Part shown: piece after piece, positions 1 through 9,500 of the stretch
How the letters are laid out: every line of letters starts with the position of its first letter
Position numbering within the stretch: the stretch's first letter is position 1
From: Streptomyces sedi
Lineage (GTDB): Bacteria; Actinomycetota; Actinomycetes; Streptomycetales; Streptomycetaceae
Length of the DNA stretch: 64,000 bases
Assembly (NCBI RefSeq): GCF_006335015.1
Contig: NZ_VDGT01000001.1
Coordinates: 62,001-126,000, forward strand
Direction: 5' to 3'
Made by a program: the position numbers and the translations under genes
Notes under the pieces: model-generated
Seen by the model: only the letters and a program-made list of their open reading frames with translations
What the model was told of the DNA's origin: nothing
Database searches by the model: none

Positions 1-1
1 C

Positions 2-1285
2 CCGGAGAAGGTCTACGACTACCTCAGGGCGCACGGCCCGGCCGGCCCCGTCGAACTCGCGCCCGGCGTCGAAGCGACGCTCGTCGTCGAGCACGAGACC
101 GCCCGGCGGGTCCTCCAGAACCCGGGTCTCTTCGCCCGGGACGGGCGGCGCTGGACCGACCTGAACGAGGGCCGCATCCCCCTCGACAGCCCGGTGCTGC
201 CGATGATGGTCTACCGGCCCAACTGCCTGTTCACCGACGGCGCCCAGCACCTCAGGCTCCGCAAGGCCGTCACCGAGAGCCTCGACAAGCTCAACGTGGC
301 GCGGGTGCGGCGCGACGTCGAACCGATCGCCGCCTATCTGATCGACCGGTTCAGCGAGACCGGCCGGGCGGACCTGATCAACGACTACGCCAAGCTGCTG
401 CCGATGCTGCTGATCAACAAGCTGTTCGGCTCGCCCGCCACCATCGGCGACCGGGTCACCACGGCGATGGCCGACATGTTCGACGGCCGCGACGCGCAGG
501 CGGCCAGCGAGGAACTGACCGCCTGCTTCCTGGAGTTGGTCTCCCTCAAGCGCCGCACCCCGGACGAGGACGTCACCTCCTGGCTCGTCCAGCACTCCGC
601 GGGGCTCAGCGACGAGGAGCTCAAGGACCAGCTGGTGATGCTGATCGGCGCCAGCGTGGAGCCGGAACGCAACCTGATCGCCAACTCCCTGCTCCTGCTG
701 CTGGAACGGGGCGGCGCCGAACCGAGTATGCAGGTCGAGGACGCCCTCGACCGGGTGCTGCTCAACAACCCGCCCATCGCCAACTACGCGACCCACTTCC
801 CGTTGCAGGACGTGGACCTCGGCGGGGTCCTGGCGAAGGCCAACACCCCGGTCGTCATCAGCTTCGCCGGCGCCAACAACGACCCGGCGCTCACCGAGGC
901 GGGCCAGGCCCACAGCCGCAGCGCCCACCTCGCCTGGGGCGCGGGCCCCCACGCCTGCCCGGCCAAGAGCCTCGCGCAGGTCGTGGCGGTCGCCGCCATC
1001 GAGCAGCTGCTGAACGCGCTGCCCGACATCGCGCTCAGCCAGCCGGCCTCCGAACTGGCCTGGCGGCCCGGCCCGTTCCACCGGGCGCTGGCCACCCTGC
1101 CCGTCGAGTTCAGCCCCGCGCCGGCCACCCGCACGGCGTCGGCGTTCCGGACCTCCGGCACCCGCGCCGCCGCCGGCTCCGGCGCCCAGCCGGCGGCCCC
1201 CATCCCGGTGCCCCCGGCGGGCTCGGGCAAGACGCCACCGAAGAAGGGCTTCTGGAGCAGCTTCCTGGAGATCTTCCGCGTCTGA
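2..1285 (+). CDS. Cytochrome P450, CYP157-like, 5'-truncated by the window edge
   Basis: The reading frame is open from the first bases, so the N-terminus lies outside the window; the ATG at 194 is internal. The haem-ligand loop is visible as WGAGPHACPAKS, with the expected Cys, followed by a normal L-helix. The K-helix region reads ALDRVLLNNPPIANYATHF. Where P450s carry ExxR this protein has D-R-V-L, so both the Glu and the Arg are missing. Loss of ExxR is a known trait of the Streptomyces CYP157 family, whose members usually sit in conservon operons (histidine kinase, roadblock protein, GTPase, P450). A Pro/Ala/Gly-rich tail of about 50 residues ends in a Lys- and aromatic-rich segment. It is convergent with an ABC ATPase and on the far side of unrelated genes from the PKS, so a polyketide tailoring role is unlikely. 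Family assignment is from motif memory, not a search. Confidence 0.8.
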   Translation, partial: PEKVYDYLRAHGPAGPVELAPGVEATLVVEHETARRVLQNPGLFARDGRRWTDLNEGRIPLDSPVLPMMVYRPNCLFTDGAQHLRLRKAVTESLDKLNVARVRRDVEPIAAYLIDRFSETGRADLINDYAKLLPMLLINKLFGSPATIGDRVTTAMADMFDGRDAQAASEELTACFLELVSLKRRTPDEDVTSWLVQHSAGLSDEELKDQLVMLIGASVEPERNLIANSLLLLLERGGAEPSMQVEDALDRVLLNNPPIANYATHFPLQDVDLGGVLAKANTPVVISFAGANNDPALTEAGQAHSRSAHLAWGAGPHACPAKSLAQVVAVAAIEQLLNALPDIALSQPASELAWRPGPFHRALATLPVEFSPAPATRTASAFRTSGTRAAAGSGAQPAAPIPVPPAGSGKTPPKKGFWSSFLEIFRV

Positions 1286-1307
1286 ACGGCTGACGGTCGA
1301 CCGCGGT

Positions 1308-1430
1308 CCCGGGTACCTACCCACCGCGGTCGACCACGGTCCCGGCAGCCGGTTGCTCGCGGCGGACGACCACGGTCCCGGGTGCTTACCCACCGCGGTC
1401 GACCACGCCCCGCCAGCTGGTTGCTCGCGC
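1308..1430. repeat. Two direct repeats of about 54 bp downstream of the P450
   Basis: Segments 1308-1361 and 1377-1430 share CACCGCGGTCGACCACG and GGTTGCTCGCG in the same order with a few substitutions. The word GACCACGGTCCCGG recurs between them. The 330 bp between the P450 and the ABC ATPase (1286-1615) contains no gene that I can support. Confidence 0.7.
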
Positions 1431-1537
1431 AGTTCCCCGCGCCCCCAAGGTGCACCGTGGCACAGACCCGCGACAAACCCGCAGGTCAGAGAGAACCCCC
1501 GCCACGACGCACCCCCAAGGGGCGCGGGGAACTGCGC
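1427..1537. terminator. Long-loop inverted repeat, possible bidirectional terminator
   Basis: GCGCAGTTCCCCGCGCCCC at 1427-1445 is the exact reverse complement of 1519-1537, with about 73 bases between. It sits between two convergent genes. Words of the type GCGCGGGGAACTGCGC are common in Streptomyces intergenic regions. The loop is long for a classical terminator, so it may be an intergenic repeat element instead. Confidence 0.5.
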
Positions 1538-1615
1538 GGTGCATCCGCACCACCCCGCAGACGACAACGGCGCCCCACCAGCAAGGTGAGTTGTCGACCA
1601 CACGCCGCCGGCAGG

Positions 1616-2446
1616 CTACTCCGCGTGGGCCGCCGAGCCGAGCAGTTCCCGCACCCTGCCGGAGACCCGGCGGAACTCCGGGCTCTCCAGCGTCGGTTCG
1701 TACTCCCGGTGCCCCGGCAGGTCGATGGGGAACTCCTCGATGATCCGCCCCGGCCGCGGCCCCATCACGATCGAACGCGACGCCAGATAGACCGCCTCCG
1801 CCACCGAGTGGGTCACCAGCACCACGGTCATGCCGGTGGCCTCCCAGATCCTGCGCAGCTCGACGTTCATGTTCTCCCTGGTCAACGCGTCCAACGCGCC
1901 GAACGGCTCGTCCATGAGCAGCACGTCGGGCTCGTGCAGCAGGGCCCGGCACAGGGAGACCCGCTGCTGCATTCCGCCGGACAGTTCGTAGGGCATCGCG
2001 TTCTCGAAGCCGGTCAGCCCCGTCATCTCCATGAGCGCGTCGGCCCGTTCGCGCGCCCACGCCTTGGGCAGTCCGCGCATCTCGGCCTGGAAGAGGATGT
2101 TGCCCCGCGCGTTCCGCCAGTCGAGCAGCGCCGCGCGCTGGAAGACGAAGCCCACGTCGCGCCGTGCGCCCTCGACCGGCGTCCCGCGCAGCGTGACCTC
2201 GCCGGCCGTCGCCTCGGTCAGCCCGGCGATGACGCGCAGCAGCGTCGACTTGCCGCAGCCCGAGGGGCCGGCGATGGTCAGGAACTCGCCGGGCTCGATG
2301 GCCAGGTCGATGCCGCTGAGCGCGTGCACCGTGCGGCCCTTGGAGTGGAAGGTGACGTCCAGCCCCCGGATGTCCACCATCGGCGCCTCGGACGGCGCCC
2401 CGGCGCCCCGGGCCGCGCCGTCAACGGTCTCGGCCGCCATCGTCAC
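1616..2446 (-). CDS. ABC transporter ATP-binding protein (SsuB/TauB-like)
   Basis: ATPase of a substrate-binding-protein-dependent importer, acting on the cytoplasmic face of the membrane. Walker A is GPSGCGKST, the signature is LSGGMQQR, Walker B is VLLMDEPFGALD, and the switch His is in VLVTHS. The 276-residue length and the sequence resemble the nitrate/sulfonate/taurine group of ATPases. Its ATG overlaps the stop of the upstream lipoprotein gene by four bases (ATGA), indicating translational coupling. It is the last gene of a permease, lipoprotein, ATPase operon. Substrate cannot be read from this subunit. Confidence 0.92.
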   Translation of the reverse strand: MTMAAETVDGAARGAGAPSEAPMVDIRGLDVTFHSKGRTVHALSGIDLAIEPGEFLTIAGPSGCGKSTLLRVIAGLTEATAGEVTLRGTPVEGARRDVGFVFQRAALLDWRNARGNILFQAEMRGLPKAWARERADALMEMTGLTGFENAMPYELSGGMQQRVSLCRALLHEPDVLLMDEPFGALDALTRENMNVELRRIWEATGMTVVLVTHSVAEAVYLASRSIVMGPRPGRIIEEFPIDLPGHREYEPTLESPEFRRVSGRVRELLGSAAHAE

Positions 2447-3618
2447 TCCCCCTCCCCCGCGTCACCCGCGTCACCCGCGTCTCCGGCATCACCGGCATCA
2501 CCGGCATCACTGTCCGCAGCATCGCCCGAGGTGTCGCCCGCCGCACCGCCGCCCGTGAACGAGGCGTCGAAGTACGCCTCCGTCTCCCTCGCCTCGTCGA
2601 TCAGCCCGGCCTCGGCCAGCGTCTCGATGGTCTGCCGCCAGTCCGCCTCGTCGGTGGTGCCGGGCGCCTGGCCCTCGGTGTTCTCCGTGGCCAGCAGCGG
2701 GATCGTCGCCTCCCACTGGTTGAGCAGCACCTCGGCGCTGGGCATCTGCGGATCGCCGTCGTCCATCGCCGCCACCGCGTCCTCCGGCGACTGCCGCGCC
2801 GCCTCGAACGCCTCCGAGGTGGCGGCCACCATCCGTTCCACCAGCTCCGGGTCGTCGGCGAGCGTCGAGCCGTGGGCGATCAGGCCGTTGCTGAAGAAGT
2901 TCAGCCCGGCGTCGGTGTAGCGCAGGTAGTTGACCTCCTTGCCGCTCTCGTGGGAGAGCGTCGGGCCCTGGTCGTGGGCGAAGCCGATCAGCCCGTCGAC
3001 CTGGCCGACCATCATCGCGGCGTTCTTGCCGGCCGAGTCGAGGTTCTGCTGCTCCACGTCGCCCTCGGCCAGCCCGACCGCGTCCAGGTAGAGCGGGAAG
3101 GTGAGCGTGACCGCGTCGCCGGCGGAGACCGCGATGGTGCTGCCGCGCAGATCCCCGGGTTCCTCGATGCCGGTGTCGCTGAAGACCTGGACCGCCGAGG
3201 GCGTGGACTGGAGGAAGACGGCGACGGACCGGACGTTGACGCCCTGGTCGATGTTGGCCAGCACGGCGGGCGCGTCGGCCCAGCCGAAGTCGAAGTCCCG
3301 CTGGCCGACAGCCTGCACGGTCCTGGCCGAGCCCTGGCCCGCCTCGATGGAGAGCGAGATGCCGTGCTCCTCGAAAATCCCCTCCTCCACGCCGTAGTAG
3401 AAGGGGGCGTGTTCCCCGTAGGGATACCAGTTCAGTTGGAGCGTGACCTCGTCCGTGCCGTCGGCGGAGCCCGACCCGCCGCCGCCACCGCCGCCACCGC
3501 AGGCGGCGAGGGCGAGGGCGCAGGCCCCGGCGAGCAGGGCGGTGCGCCGGGCGCGCGCCGGGCGCGGGCGCGGCTGGCCGGTCGAACGCTTCGGACTGAG
3601 GGATGTGCGCAGGGCCAT
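2443..3618 (-). CDS. NMT1/SsuA-type substrate-binding lipoprotein
   Basis: Extracytoplasmic solute receptor of the importer. The N-terminus has basic residues, a hydrophobic stretch and the lipobox LALAAC, after which a Gly/Ser linker begins, so it should be lipid-anchored. The mature part starts with VTLQLNWYPYGEHAPFYYG, typical of the NMT1/THI5/SsuA superfamily that binds pyrimidine precursors, sulfonates or nitrate-like ligands. An AAGGA Shine-Dalgarno lies about seven bases before the ATG. The extreme C-terminus is a Gly-Asp-Ala low-complexity tail made by a 9-bp tandem repeat. The ligand is unknown; a link to the LacI regulator next door would suggest a carbon source or precursor rather than a metal. 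Confidence 0.88.
   Translation of the reverse strand: MALRTSLSPKRSTGQPRPRPARARRTALLAGACALALAACGGGGGGGGSGSADGTDEVTLQLNWYPYGEHAPFYYGVEEGIFEEHGISLSIEAGQGSARTVQAVGQRDFDFGWADAPAVLANIDQGVNVRSVAVFLQSTPSAVQVFSDTGIEEPGDLRGSTIAVSAGDAVTLTFPLYLDAVGLAEGDVEQQNLDSAGKNAAMMVGQVDGLIGFAHDQGPTLSHESGKEVNYLRYTDAGLNFFSNGLIAHGSTLADDPELVERMVAATSEAFEAARQSPEDAVAAMDDGDPQMPSAEVLLNQWEATIPLLATENTEGQAPGTTDEADWRQTIETLAEAGLIDEARETEAYFDASFTGGGAAGDTSGDAADSDAGDAGDAGDAGDAGDAGEGE
2461..2514. repeat. Six 9-bp tandem units at the 3' end of the lipoprotein gene
   Basis: Units GTCACCCGC, GTCACCCGC, GTCTCCGGC, ATCACCGGC, ATCACCGGC and ATCACTGTC follow each other without a gap. They encode repeated Gly-Asp-Ala on the minus strand. Copy number is likely to vary between strains without breaking the frame. 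Confidence 0.85.
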
Positions 3619-3789
3619 GGGTCATCCTTCGGTCGTGCGGGACGGAGGGAACGGGCGAGAAAGGTGCCGGGTGACGGAGGAGCAGGGTGACGGAGGCGAC
3701 GCTGATAGGGGTGCCGAGGCGCGGGGAGTAGGGGTGGGGTGGTGCCGGGCGCGGCCCGCGCGAGACGGAGGGCGGCGGCGCGAGCCGGT

Positions 3790-3861
3790 CGTTCGGCCGC
3801 CGTCGCGGCGCGCCGTTCGGCCGCCGTCGCCGCGCGACGTTCAGCCGCGGTTGCGGCGCGA
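3790..3861. repeat. Three 24-bp tandem units crossing the permease stop codon
   Basis: Units start at 3790, 3814 and 3838, each beginning CGTTCRGCCGC. The last unit encodes the Arg/Asn-rich end of the permease and its stop at 3841-3843. The rest lies in the 222-bp gap before the lipoprotein gene, in which I see no other gene. The gap also holds two TAGGGG words, near 3707 and 3729. Confidence 0.7.
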
Positions 3862-4689
3862 CGCGTGCCAGGGGATCAGGAACATCTCGGCGACCTGGAT
3901 CACCGCGAAGAGCAGCACCCCGAGCAGGGACATGATGATCAGCGCGGCGAAGAGCATGGCGGTGTCGATGTTCCCGTTGGCCTGGAGGATCACGTACCCC
4001 AGCCCCGAGTTGGCGCCGACGAACTCGCCGACCACCGCCCCGGTGACCGCCAGCGTGGCGGCGACCTTGAGCCCGGAGAGCAGCTCGGGGAGCGCGGCCG
4101 GCAGGCGGACCTTGAGGAAGGTCTTGACCGGGGAGGCGCCCATGGTCGAGGTGAGTTCCAGCAGTTCGGGGTCGACGGAGCGCAGCCCGCTGATGCCGGA
4201 GATCACCACGGGGAAGAAGGCCATCAGCACGGCCACCAGGATCTTCGGGCTGGTGCCGAAGCCGAGCCACACCACGAACAGCGGGGCGATGGCGATCTTC
4301 GGGATGACCTGGGCGAAGAGGATCAGCGGGTAGAACGTCTTCTCCAGCGTCGAGGAGTAGACCATCAGCACCGCGACCAGCACCCCGACCAGCGCGGCGA
4401 TCGCGAAGCCGGCGAGGGTCTCCCGCGTGGTGACGAGCGTGTGTTCCCACAGGTAGTCGGGGTAGTCGGTGAACGCCGCCCAGGTGTCGGCCGGCGAGGG
4501 GATGATGTAAGGCTCGACCATCTCGGTGGCGGTGGCGAAGAACCAGGCCGCCACCACCAGCGCGAGAAAGACGGCCGGGTAGAGCGCCGCGACCAGCCCA
4601 CGCGAGGCACGACGCCGCCGGGAGGGCCGCGGCCTCCGAACGAGCCGGGCCGAGGGGAGAGTTGGGGTCTGCCGGGTGAGTTCGGTCAT
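3841..4689 (-). CDS. ABC transporter permease (SsuC/TauC-like)
   Basis: Membrane subunit of the importer. It has about six hydrophobic helices and the cytoplasmic EAA-type loop (ELTSTMGASPVKTFLKVRLPAALP, shortened here to its conserved Gly and Pro positions), which docks to the ATPase. Length (282 residues) and order of helices fit the SsuC/TauC group. A GAGG Shine-Dalgarno lies five bases before the ATG. It is the first gene of the minus-strand operon and diverges from the LacI gene, sharing a 138-bp region with operator-like palindromes. Confidence 0.9.
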   Translation of the reverse strand: MTELTRQTPTLPSARLVRRPRPSRRRRASRGLVAALYPAVFLALVVAAWFFATATEMVEPYIIPSPADTWAAFTDYPDYLWEHTLVTTRETLAGFAIAALVGVLVAVLMVYSSTLEKTFYPLILFAQVIPKIAIAPLFVVWLGFGTSPKILVAVLMAFFPVVISGISGLRSVDPELLELTSTMGASPVKTFLKVRLPAALPELLSGLKVAATLAVTGAVVGEFVGANSGLGYVILQANGNIDTAMLFAALIIMSLLGVLLFAVIQVAEMFLIPWHASRRNRG

Positions 4690-4738
4690 GCGGACCTCGC
4701 GTCACGTTTCAAGGGACGATGGGGGAAGTCTCGCCGGG

Positions 4739-4791
4739 CTGGGAAAGCGCTTACACAACGATTCGCGGAAGCCGGGATAGCGCTTTCCCGT
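4739..4791. promoter_or_regulatory. Twin LacI-family operators between permease and regulator genes
   Basis: GGGAAAGCGCT at 4741-4751 and its reverse complement AGCGCTTTCCC at 4779-4789 form an inverted pair. Each half is itself a near-palindrome around a central CG (AAAGCGCTT and AGCGCTTT), the hallmark of LacI-family operators. They lie in the divergent promoter region of the ABC operon and the regulator, implying autoregulation and control of the importer. Confidence 0.75.
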
Positions 4792-4827
4792 TTCGGGGAT
4801 GTTAGGTACATGCCAGTTGGAGGGTCA

Positions 4828-5919
4828 ATGCCCTTGCAAGGACCGGGACAGGGGAAGCGCAAGCCGAGGGCCAGGGCGTCCAGCGGCAATCCAACCCTGA
4901 CCGACGTGGCCGCCCGCGCGGGGGTCTCGCTGGCCACGGCCTCGCGGGTGCTCAACGACAGCGACCGCAAGGTGGGCGCCGAGCACCGCGCGCGGGTGCT
5001 GCGCGCGGCGGCGGAGCTGGACTACCGCACGGACCTGTCGGCGCAGGCCATGGCGCGGGGCAGCTCCCCCGTGCTGGCGCTGCTCGTCAGCTCCATCGAC
5101 GATCCCTACTTCTCGGCGATCGCCGAGGGCGTCGTCAGCTCGGCGCACACCCACGGCGTCATCGTGACCATCGCGATCACCGCACGTGACAGCGCGCGCG
5201 AGCTGACCTCGGTGCGCACGATCCGGGGCCAGCGACCGCGCGCGATCCTGGTCGGCGGCAGCCGCATCGCGGGGAACCCGCACACCGACGCGCTCCTCGC
5301 CGAGCTGCGGGCGTTCGCCGACAGCGGCGGGCGGGCGGTCTTCCTGAGCCAGCCGGCCGGCGGCCTCGGCGCGGTGCGCCCGGCCAACGCGGCCGGCGCC
5401 CGCGACCTCGGCACCGCGATCGCCCGCCACGGCTACCGCAGGGCGGCGGTGGTCACGGGGTCGGAACGGCTGGAGACCGTGACCGAGCGGACCGAGGGGC
5501 TGCGGCGGGGGCTTGCGCCGCTGGGCGGCGGGATCGCGGTGGTCGAGAGCGACACCTTCGACCGCTCCGGCGGGTACCGGTCCACGCGGCGGCTGATCGA
5601 GTCGGGGCGGATCGGCGGCGCCGACGTGCTCTGCGCGGGCAACGACTTCATGGCGGTCGGCGCGATGACGGCGCTGCGGGACGGCGGGATCGAGCCGGGC
5701 CGCGACATCGCCGTCACCGGCTTCAACGACATCGAGACGGCGGCGGACGTCACGCCCCAACTCACCACGGTGCGCTTCCCGCTGGCGGCGATCGGGCGGC
5801 GGGCGGCCGACCTCGCGCTGGGCGCGGACGGTCCGCCGAGCCAGGACATCAGCGTGCCGGGCGAGGTGATCATGCGGGCCTCGTGCCCGCCGCGTGACGG
5901 CGCGGTCGGGAGCGGTTAA
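4828..5919 (+). CDS. LacI-family transcriptional regulator
   Basis: DNA-binding repressor with a periplasmic-binding-protein-like effector domain. The N-terminal helix-turn-helix reads LTDVAARAGVSLATASRVLN, followed by the hinge-helix region. The rest matches the LacI effector fold (DDPYFSAIAEGV near the start, ending in the usual QLTTVRFPLAAIGRRAADL). The ATG at 4828 is chosen because GGAGG lies just upstream; an in-frame ATG at 4810 lacks a good site, and the open frame reaching further back overlaps the operators and the divergent gene. It diverges from the ABC importer and precedes the secreted multidomain protein, and palindromes of its type stand before both. The effector is unknown. 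Confidence 0.9.
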   Translation: MPLQGPGQGKRKPRARASSGNPTLTDVAARAGVSLATASRVLNDSDRKVGAEHRARVLRAAAELDYRTDLSAQAMARGSSPVLALLVSSIDDPYFSAIAEGVVSSAHTHGVIVTIAITARDSARELTSVRTIRGQRPRAILVGGSRIAGNPHTDALLAELRAFADSGGRAVFLSQPAGGLGAVRPANAAGARDLGTAIARHGYRRAAVVTGSERLETVTERTEGLRRGLAPLGGGIAVVESDTFDRSGGYRSTRRLIESGRIGGADVLCAGNDFMAVGAMTALRDGGIEPGRDIAVTGFNDIETAADVTPQLTTVRFPLAAIGRRAADLALGADGPPSQDISVPGEVIMRASCPPRDGAVGSG

Positions 5920-5991
5920 GCGATTCCTGGGGGTTGTCCGGGTTTTGCCCGGGTCATGGATGTGAATCATCCTCAACTCCTGCGCACGTTA

Positions 5992-6045
5992 TTGACACCC
6001 GATAGAGGCGACCGTAATTTCCAGCGATAGAAACCGCTTTCTGTC
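5992..6045 (+). promoter_or_regulatory. Sigma-70-like promoter with LacI-type operator at the start site
   Basis: TTGACA at 5992-5997 is followed after 17 bases by TAATTT at 6015-6020, an unusually good match to a primary-sigma promoter for this GC content. The palindrome GATAGAAACCGCTTTCTGTC at 6026-6045, with central CG, overlaps the predicted transcription start, where a repressor would block initiation. The next gene is the secreted protein at 6548. Confidence 0.72.
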
Positions 6046-6547
6046 GAGCGAACGAGGGTTGCCTGTGTCTCCATCGTCGCCCTTCCTCCCGCACCTGACG
6101 AAGCGCCGCAACCGAGCCGTGTCCGCCACCCCCGCACCCCCCGTTCGCGACACCAGGTAGCGCGAATACCCGCGCGCCGTGGGCGCTTCCGCCCATGGGC
6201 GCGGCGAATTCGCGCATGAGTGATGGCCCATCAGGTTCGCGCAGGCCAGCGGCCGTTCCCGGCCGTGCGCAGGCCGAACCCCTGATACACGCCGGCTGAA
6301 TCCGGCGTGAAATCGAGCACGGCCGACGGGCGTTACCGTCGCGCCGAACGCACGGAGATCATTCCGTCCTGCCCGTTCATTCGCCGTTTCCCCCGCCGCG
6401 CGTATCCGGCGCGGGTCACCGGCCGATCAGACCTGCCCTGCGCGCGCATTCCCGCACGCCCTAGACCGCCCCTTCGCCGATTCCGCCGAACGAACCGACG
6501 AAGGGGTTCTTCCCGAGTCGCACGAGTCGCATCAAAGGAGTCTGTCC
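6046..6547 (+). other. Long 5' leader of about 500 bases without a convincing gene
   Basis: The stretch between the predicted promoter and the ATG at 6548 has no reading frame with a good ribosome site. It contains the hairpin CACGCCGG-CTGAAT-CCGGCGTG at 6288-6309 and an imperfect inverted repeat around 6233-6284. It ends with the AAAGGAG ribosome site at about 6534. A transcript from the promoter at 5992 would carry all of this as leader. Confidence 0.5.
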
Positions 6548-9500
6548 ATGCATGTGAGACCACGCGCCAGACGGCGCCGCCTTCCGGCGGCGACCCTGGG
6601 CGTCAGCCTGGTCGCCGCGGTGGTCCTGCCGATCGGCGCGGCCCAGGCGGCGCCGGAGGACGAACTGCCGCCGCAGGAGCCGGGAGTCACGCTGCGGGCC
6701 TTCGACGTCGGGCTCGAACTGGAGCAGATCTGCCAGTTGACCGAGGGCCAGACCCCCAACATCGACGTGCTGCGGCCGACCGTCGACTGGGAGTCCGACG
6801 AGGACTTCGGCGGCATCGGCAACAACTTCGTCGCCCATGTGATCGGGAACATCCACGTCCCGGACGACGGCACCTACGACTTCCGGCTGATCAGTGACGA
6901 CGGCTCGCGTCTGTACCTGGACGACGAGGAGATCATCGTCAACGACCAGCGGCAGCCGCCGACGGCCGTCGACGGCACGGCGGAGCTGACCGCCGGGGCG
7001 CACGCCCTGCGCATCGAGTACTTCCAGGGCGCGTACGACAAGGCCCTGCGCCTGGAGTGGAGCCCGCCGGGGCAGGAGGACTTCGAGCTGGTGCCGGAAT
7101 CGGCGCTGAGCACGGACGAGGGCGTCACCCGGGTGACCTCGCCCGGCGTGAAGTCCTGCTCCGACGTGGACGCCAGCCCCGGGGACGGCGCGCCGCTGGC
7201 GGGCGTGCACCCCAACTACGAGGTGACGGACCTGCGTCCGGAGGGCTACGAGCCGCGGATCACCGGCATGGACTGGTTCGACGACGGGCGCATGGTCATC
7301 ACCACCTGGGCCGGCCGGGAGAGCTTCGACGGCGCGGTGGAGATCGTGGACGGCACGGTCGGCGAGGACGCGGACCCGGCGGACGTCACCACCGAGGTGG
7401 TGGCGACCGACATGAACGAGCCGCAGGGCGTGCTGGTCGAGGACGGCGAGGTCGTCGTCGCCGAGAAGCACCAGCTCAGCCGGTTGATCGACGCGGACGG
7501 CGACGGGATCTACGAGGACAAGGAGTCCCTGGCGACCTGGCCGAGCGGCGGCACCTACCACGAGTTCGGCTTCGGGCTGCTGGCCGACGAGGAGTACTAC
7601 TACCTCAACCTGTCGGTGGCGATCACCCCCGGCGGCAGGACGACGGTCCCCCAGCACGTGGAGAACCGCGGCACCTCGGTGCGGATCGAGAAGGAGACCG
7701 GCGAGCTGGAGTACGTCGCCGGCGGCCTGCGCACCCCCAACGGCATCGGCTGGGGTCCCGAGGGCGAGGTCTTCGTGACGGACAACCAGGGTGACTGGCT
7801 GCCGTCCTCGAAGCTGCTGGAGATCGAGGAGGGCGCGTTCTACAACCACTACACGACGCCGCCCGGGCCGTTCGACGACCAGCCCGTCACCGAGCCGGTG
7901 CTGTGGCTGCCGCACGGCGAGATCTCCAACTCCCCGACCAACCCGATGGTGGTCCAGGAGGGACCGTTCGCGGGTCAGTTGGTCTTCGGTGACGTCACCT
8001 ACGGCGGCATCCAGCGGGCCTATCTGGAGGAGGTCGACGGCCGGAAGCAGGGCGCCGTCTTCCGGATGACCCAGGGCCTTGAGTCGGGCGTCAGCCGGCT
8101 GGCGATCGGTCCCGACGGCTCGTTCTACGTCGGCGGCATCGGCGGGGGCGGCAACTGGGAGCAGCCGGGCAAGTTCCCCTACGGCCTCCAGAAGTTGACG
8201 CAGACGTCCGAGGACGCCGCGATGGACATCCTGTCGATGGAGGTCACGGAGTCCGGGTTCGACCTGACGTACACCAAGCCGGTCGCCGAGGACGTGGTGG
8301 AGAACGCGGCCGAGCGGTACGAGGTGGAGCAGTGGTCCTACACCCCGACGCAAGCGTACGGCGGGGAGAAGCGCAACGAGGAGGTGCTCGCGGTCACCGG
8401 TGCCTCCGTCTCGGACGACGGCCGCACGGTGAGCCTGGAGATCCCGGGGCTGCGTGAGGACCGCGTGGCGCACGTCCGTTCGCCCCGCCCGTTCGAGGCG
8501 GCCGACGGCACGGAACTGTGGAGCACCGAGGCCTGGTACACGGTGCACACCATCCCCAACTACGAGGAGCCGCCGAACGAGATCGGCGTCTACGAAGCCG
8601 AGGACGGGACGCTGGCCGGCCTGGCGGACATCGACGACGAGCACGGCAACCACACCGGTGGCGGCTATGTCGACGGGTTCGACAACATCGGCTCCCAGCT
8701 GACCTGGGACGTGTCCGTCGACGAGGCCGGCACCTACCCGGTGACGTTCCGCTACGCCAACGGCCCCAACCCCTACGTCGGCACCAAGACGATCTCGCTG
8801 GACGTCAACGGCGAGGACAAGGGCCAGATCGCGGTCGAGACGACCGAGGTGTGGAACGCGTGGGCGGACCACGTGGAGCAGTTGGAGCTCCAGGAGGGGA
8901 GCAACACCATCACGGTCTCGGCCGGCGAGGACGACGACCGCCACGTCAACTGGGACCATCTGCGGATCCAGCGGGAGCCGTGCGCCCCGGCGCAGCCGGA
9001 CGAGGGCTACCGGATGCTCTTCGACGGCACCGAGGGCTCGCTGGCCGACTGGGACATGGCGGCGCCCGGTGACTTCATCCACCAGGCGGACTGCACGATC
9101 CGCTCGGTGGGCGGGCTGGGGCTGCTGACGCACCCCGAGGAGTTCACCGACTACCGGCTGAAGCTGGACTGGAAGATGGGCGGCGACGACAACTCGGGCG
9201 TGCACATCGGCGTCCCCGACCCGCAGGGCGACCCCGAGGTGCGCAACCAGGGCTTCGAGGTGCAGATCGACGCGACCGACGAGCCGGAGAAGACCACCGG
9301 CGCGATCTACAACTTCCAGGGCGCCGACATCGAGGCGCGCGACGGGGCGCTGAACCCGCCGGGCGAGTGGAACAGCTACGAGATCGTGGTCGAGGGCCTG
9401 CGCGTCCAGGTCTATCTGAACGACGTGCTGATCAACGACTTCGACACCGAGGGCGCCGACCCGGAGCGTGATCTCAGCTCGGGCCGCGTCGGGTTGCAGA

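Noticed and set aside
2..1285. P450 as the C8 hydroxylase of the macrolactam
   Set aside because: It has CYP157 features, lacks ExxR and is separated from the PKS by an unrelated importer, LacI system and exporter.
2461..2514. CRISPR-like short repeats
   Set aside because: Units are 9 bp with no spacers and lie in frame inside the lipoprotein gene.
1382..2920. Plus-strand 500-codon frame opposite the ABC ATPase and lipoprotein
   Set aside because: The minus strand has clear Walker motifs and a lipobox; the plus frame is a shadow.
3739..4827. N-terminal extension of the LacI frame by about 360 codons
   Set aside because: It overlaps the divergent permease and the operators and has no LacI-family sequence; the ATG with a ribosome site at 4828 is used.
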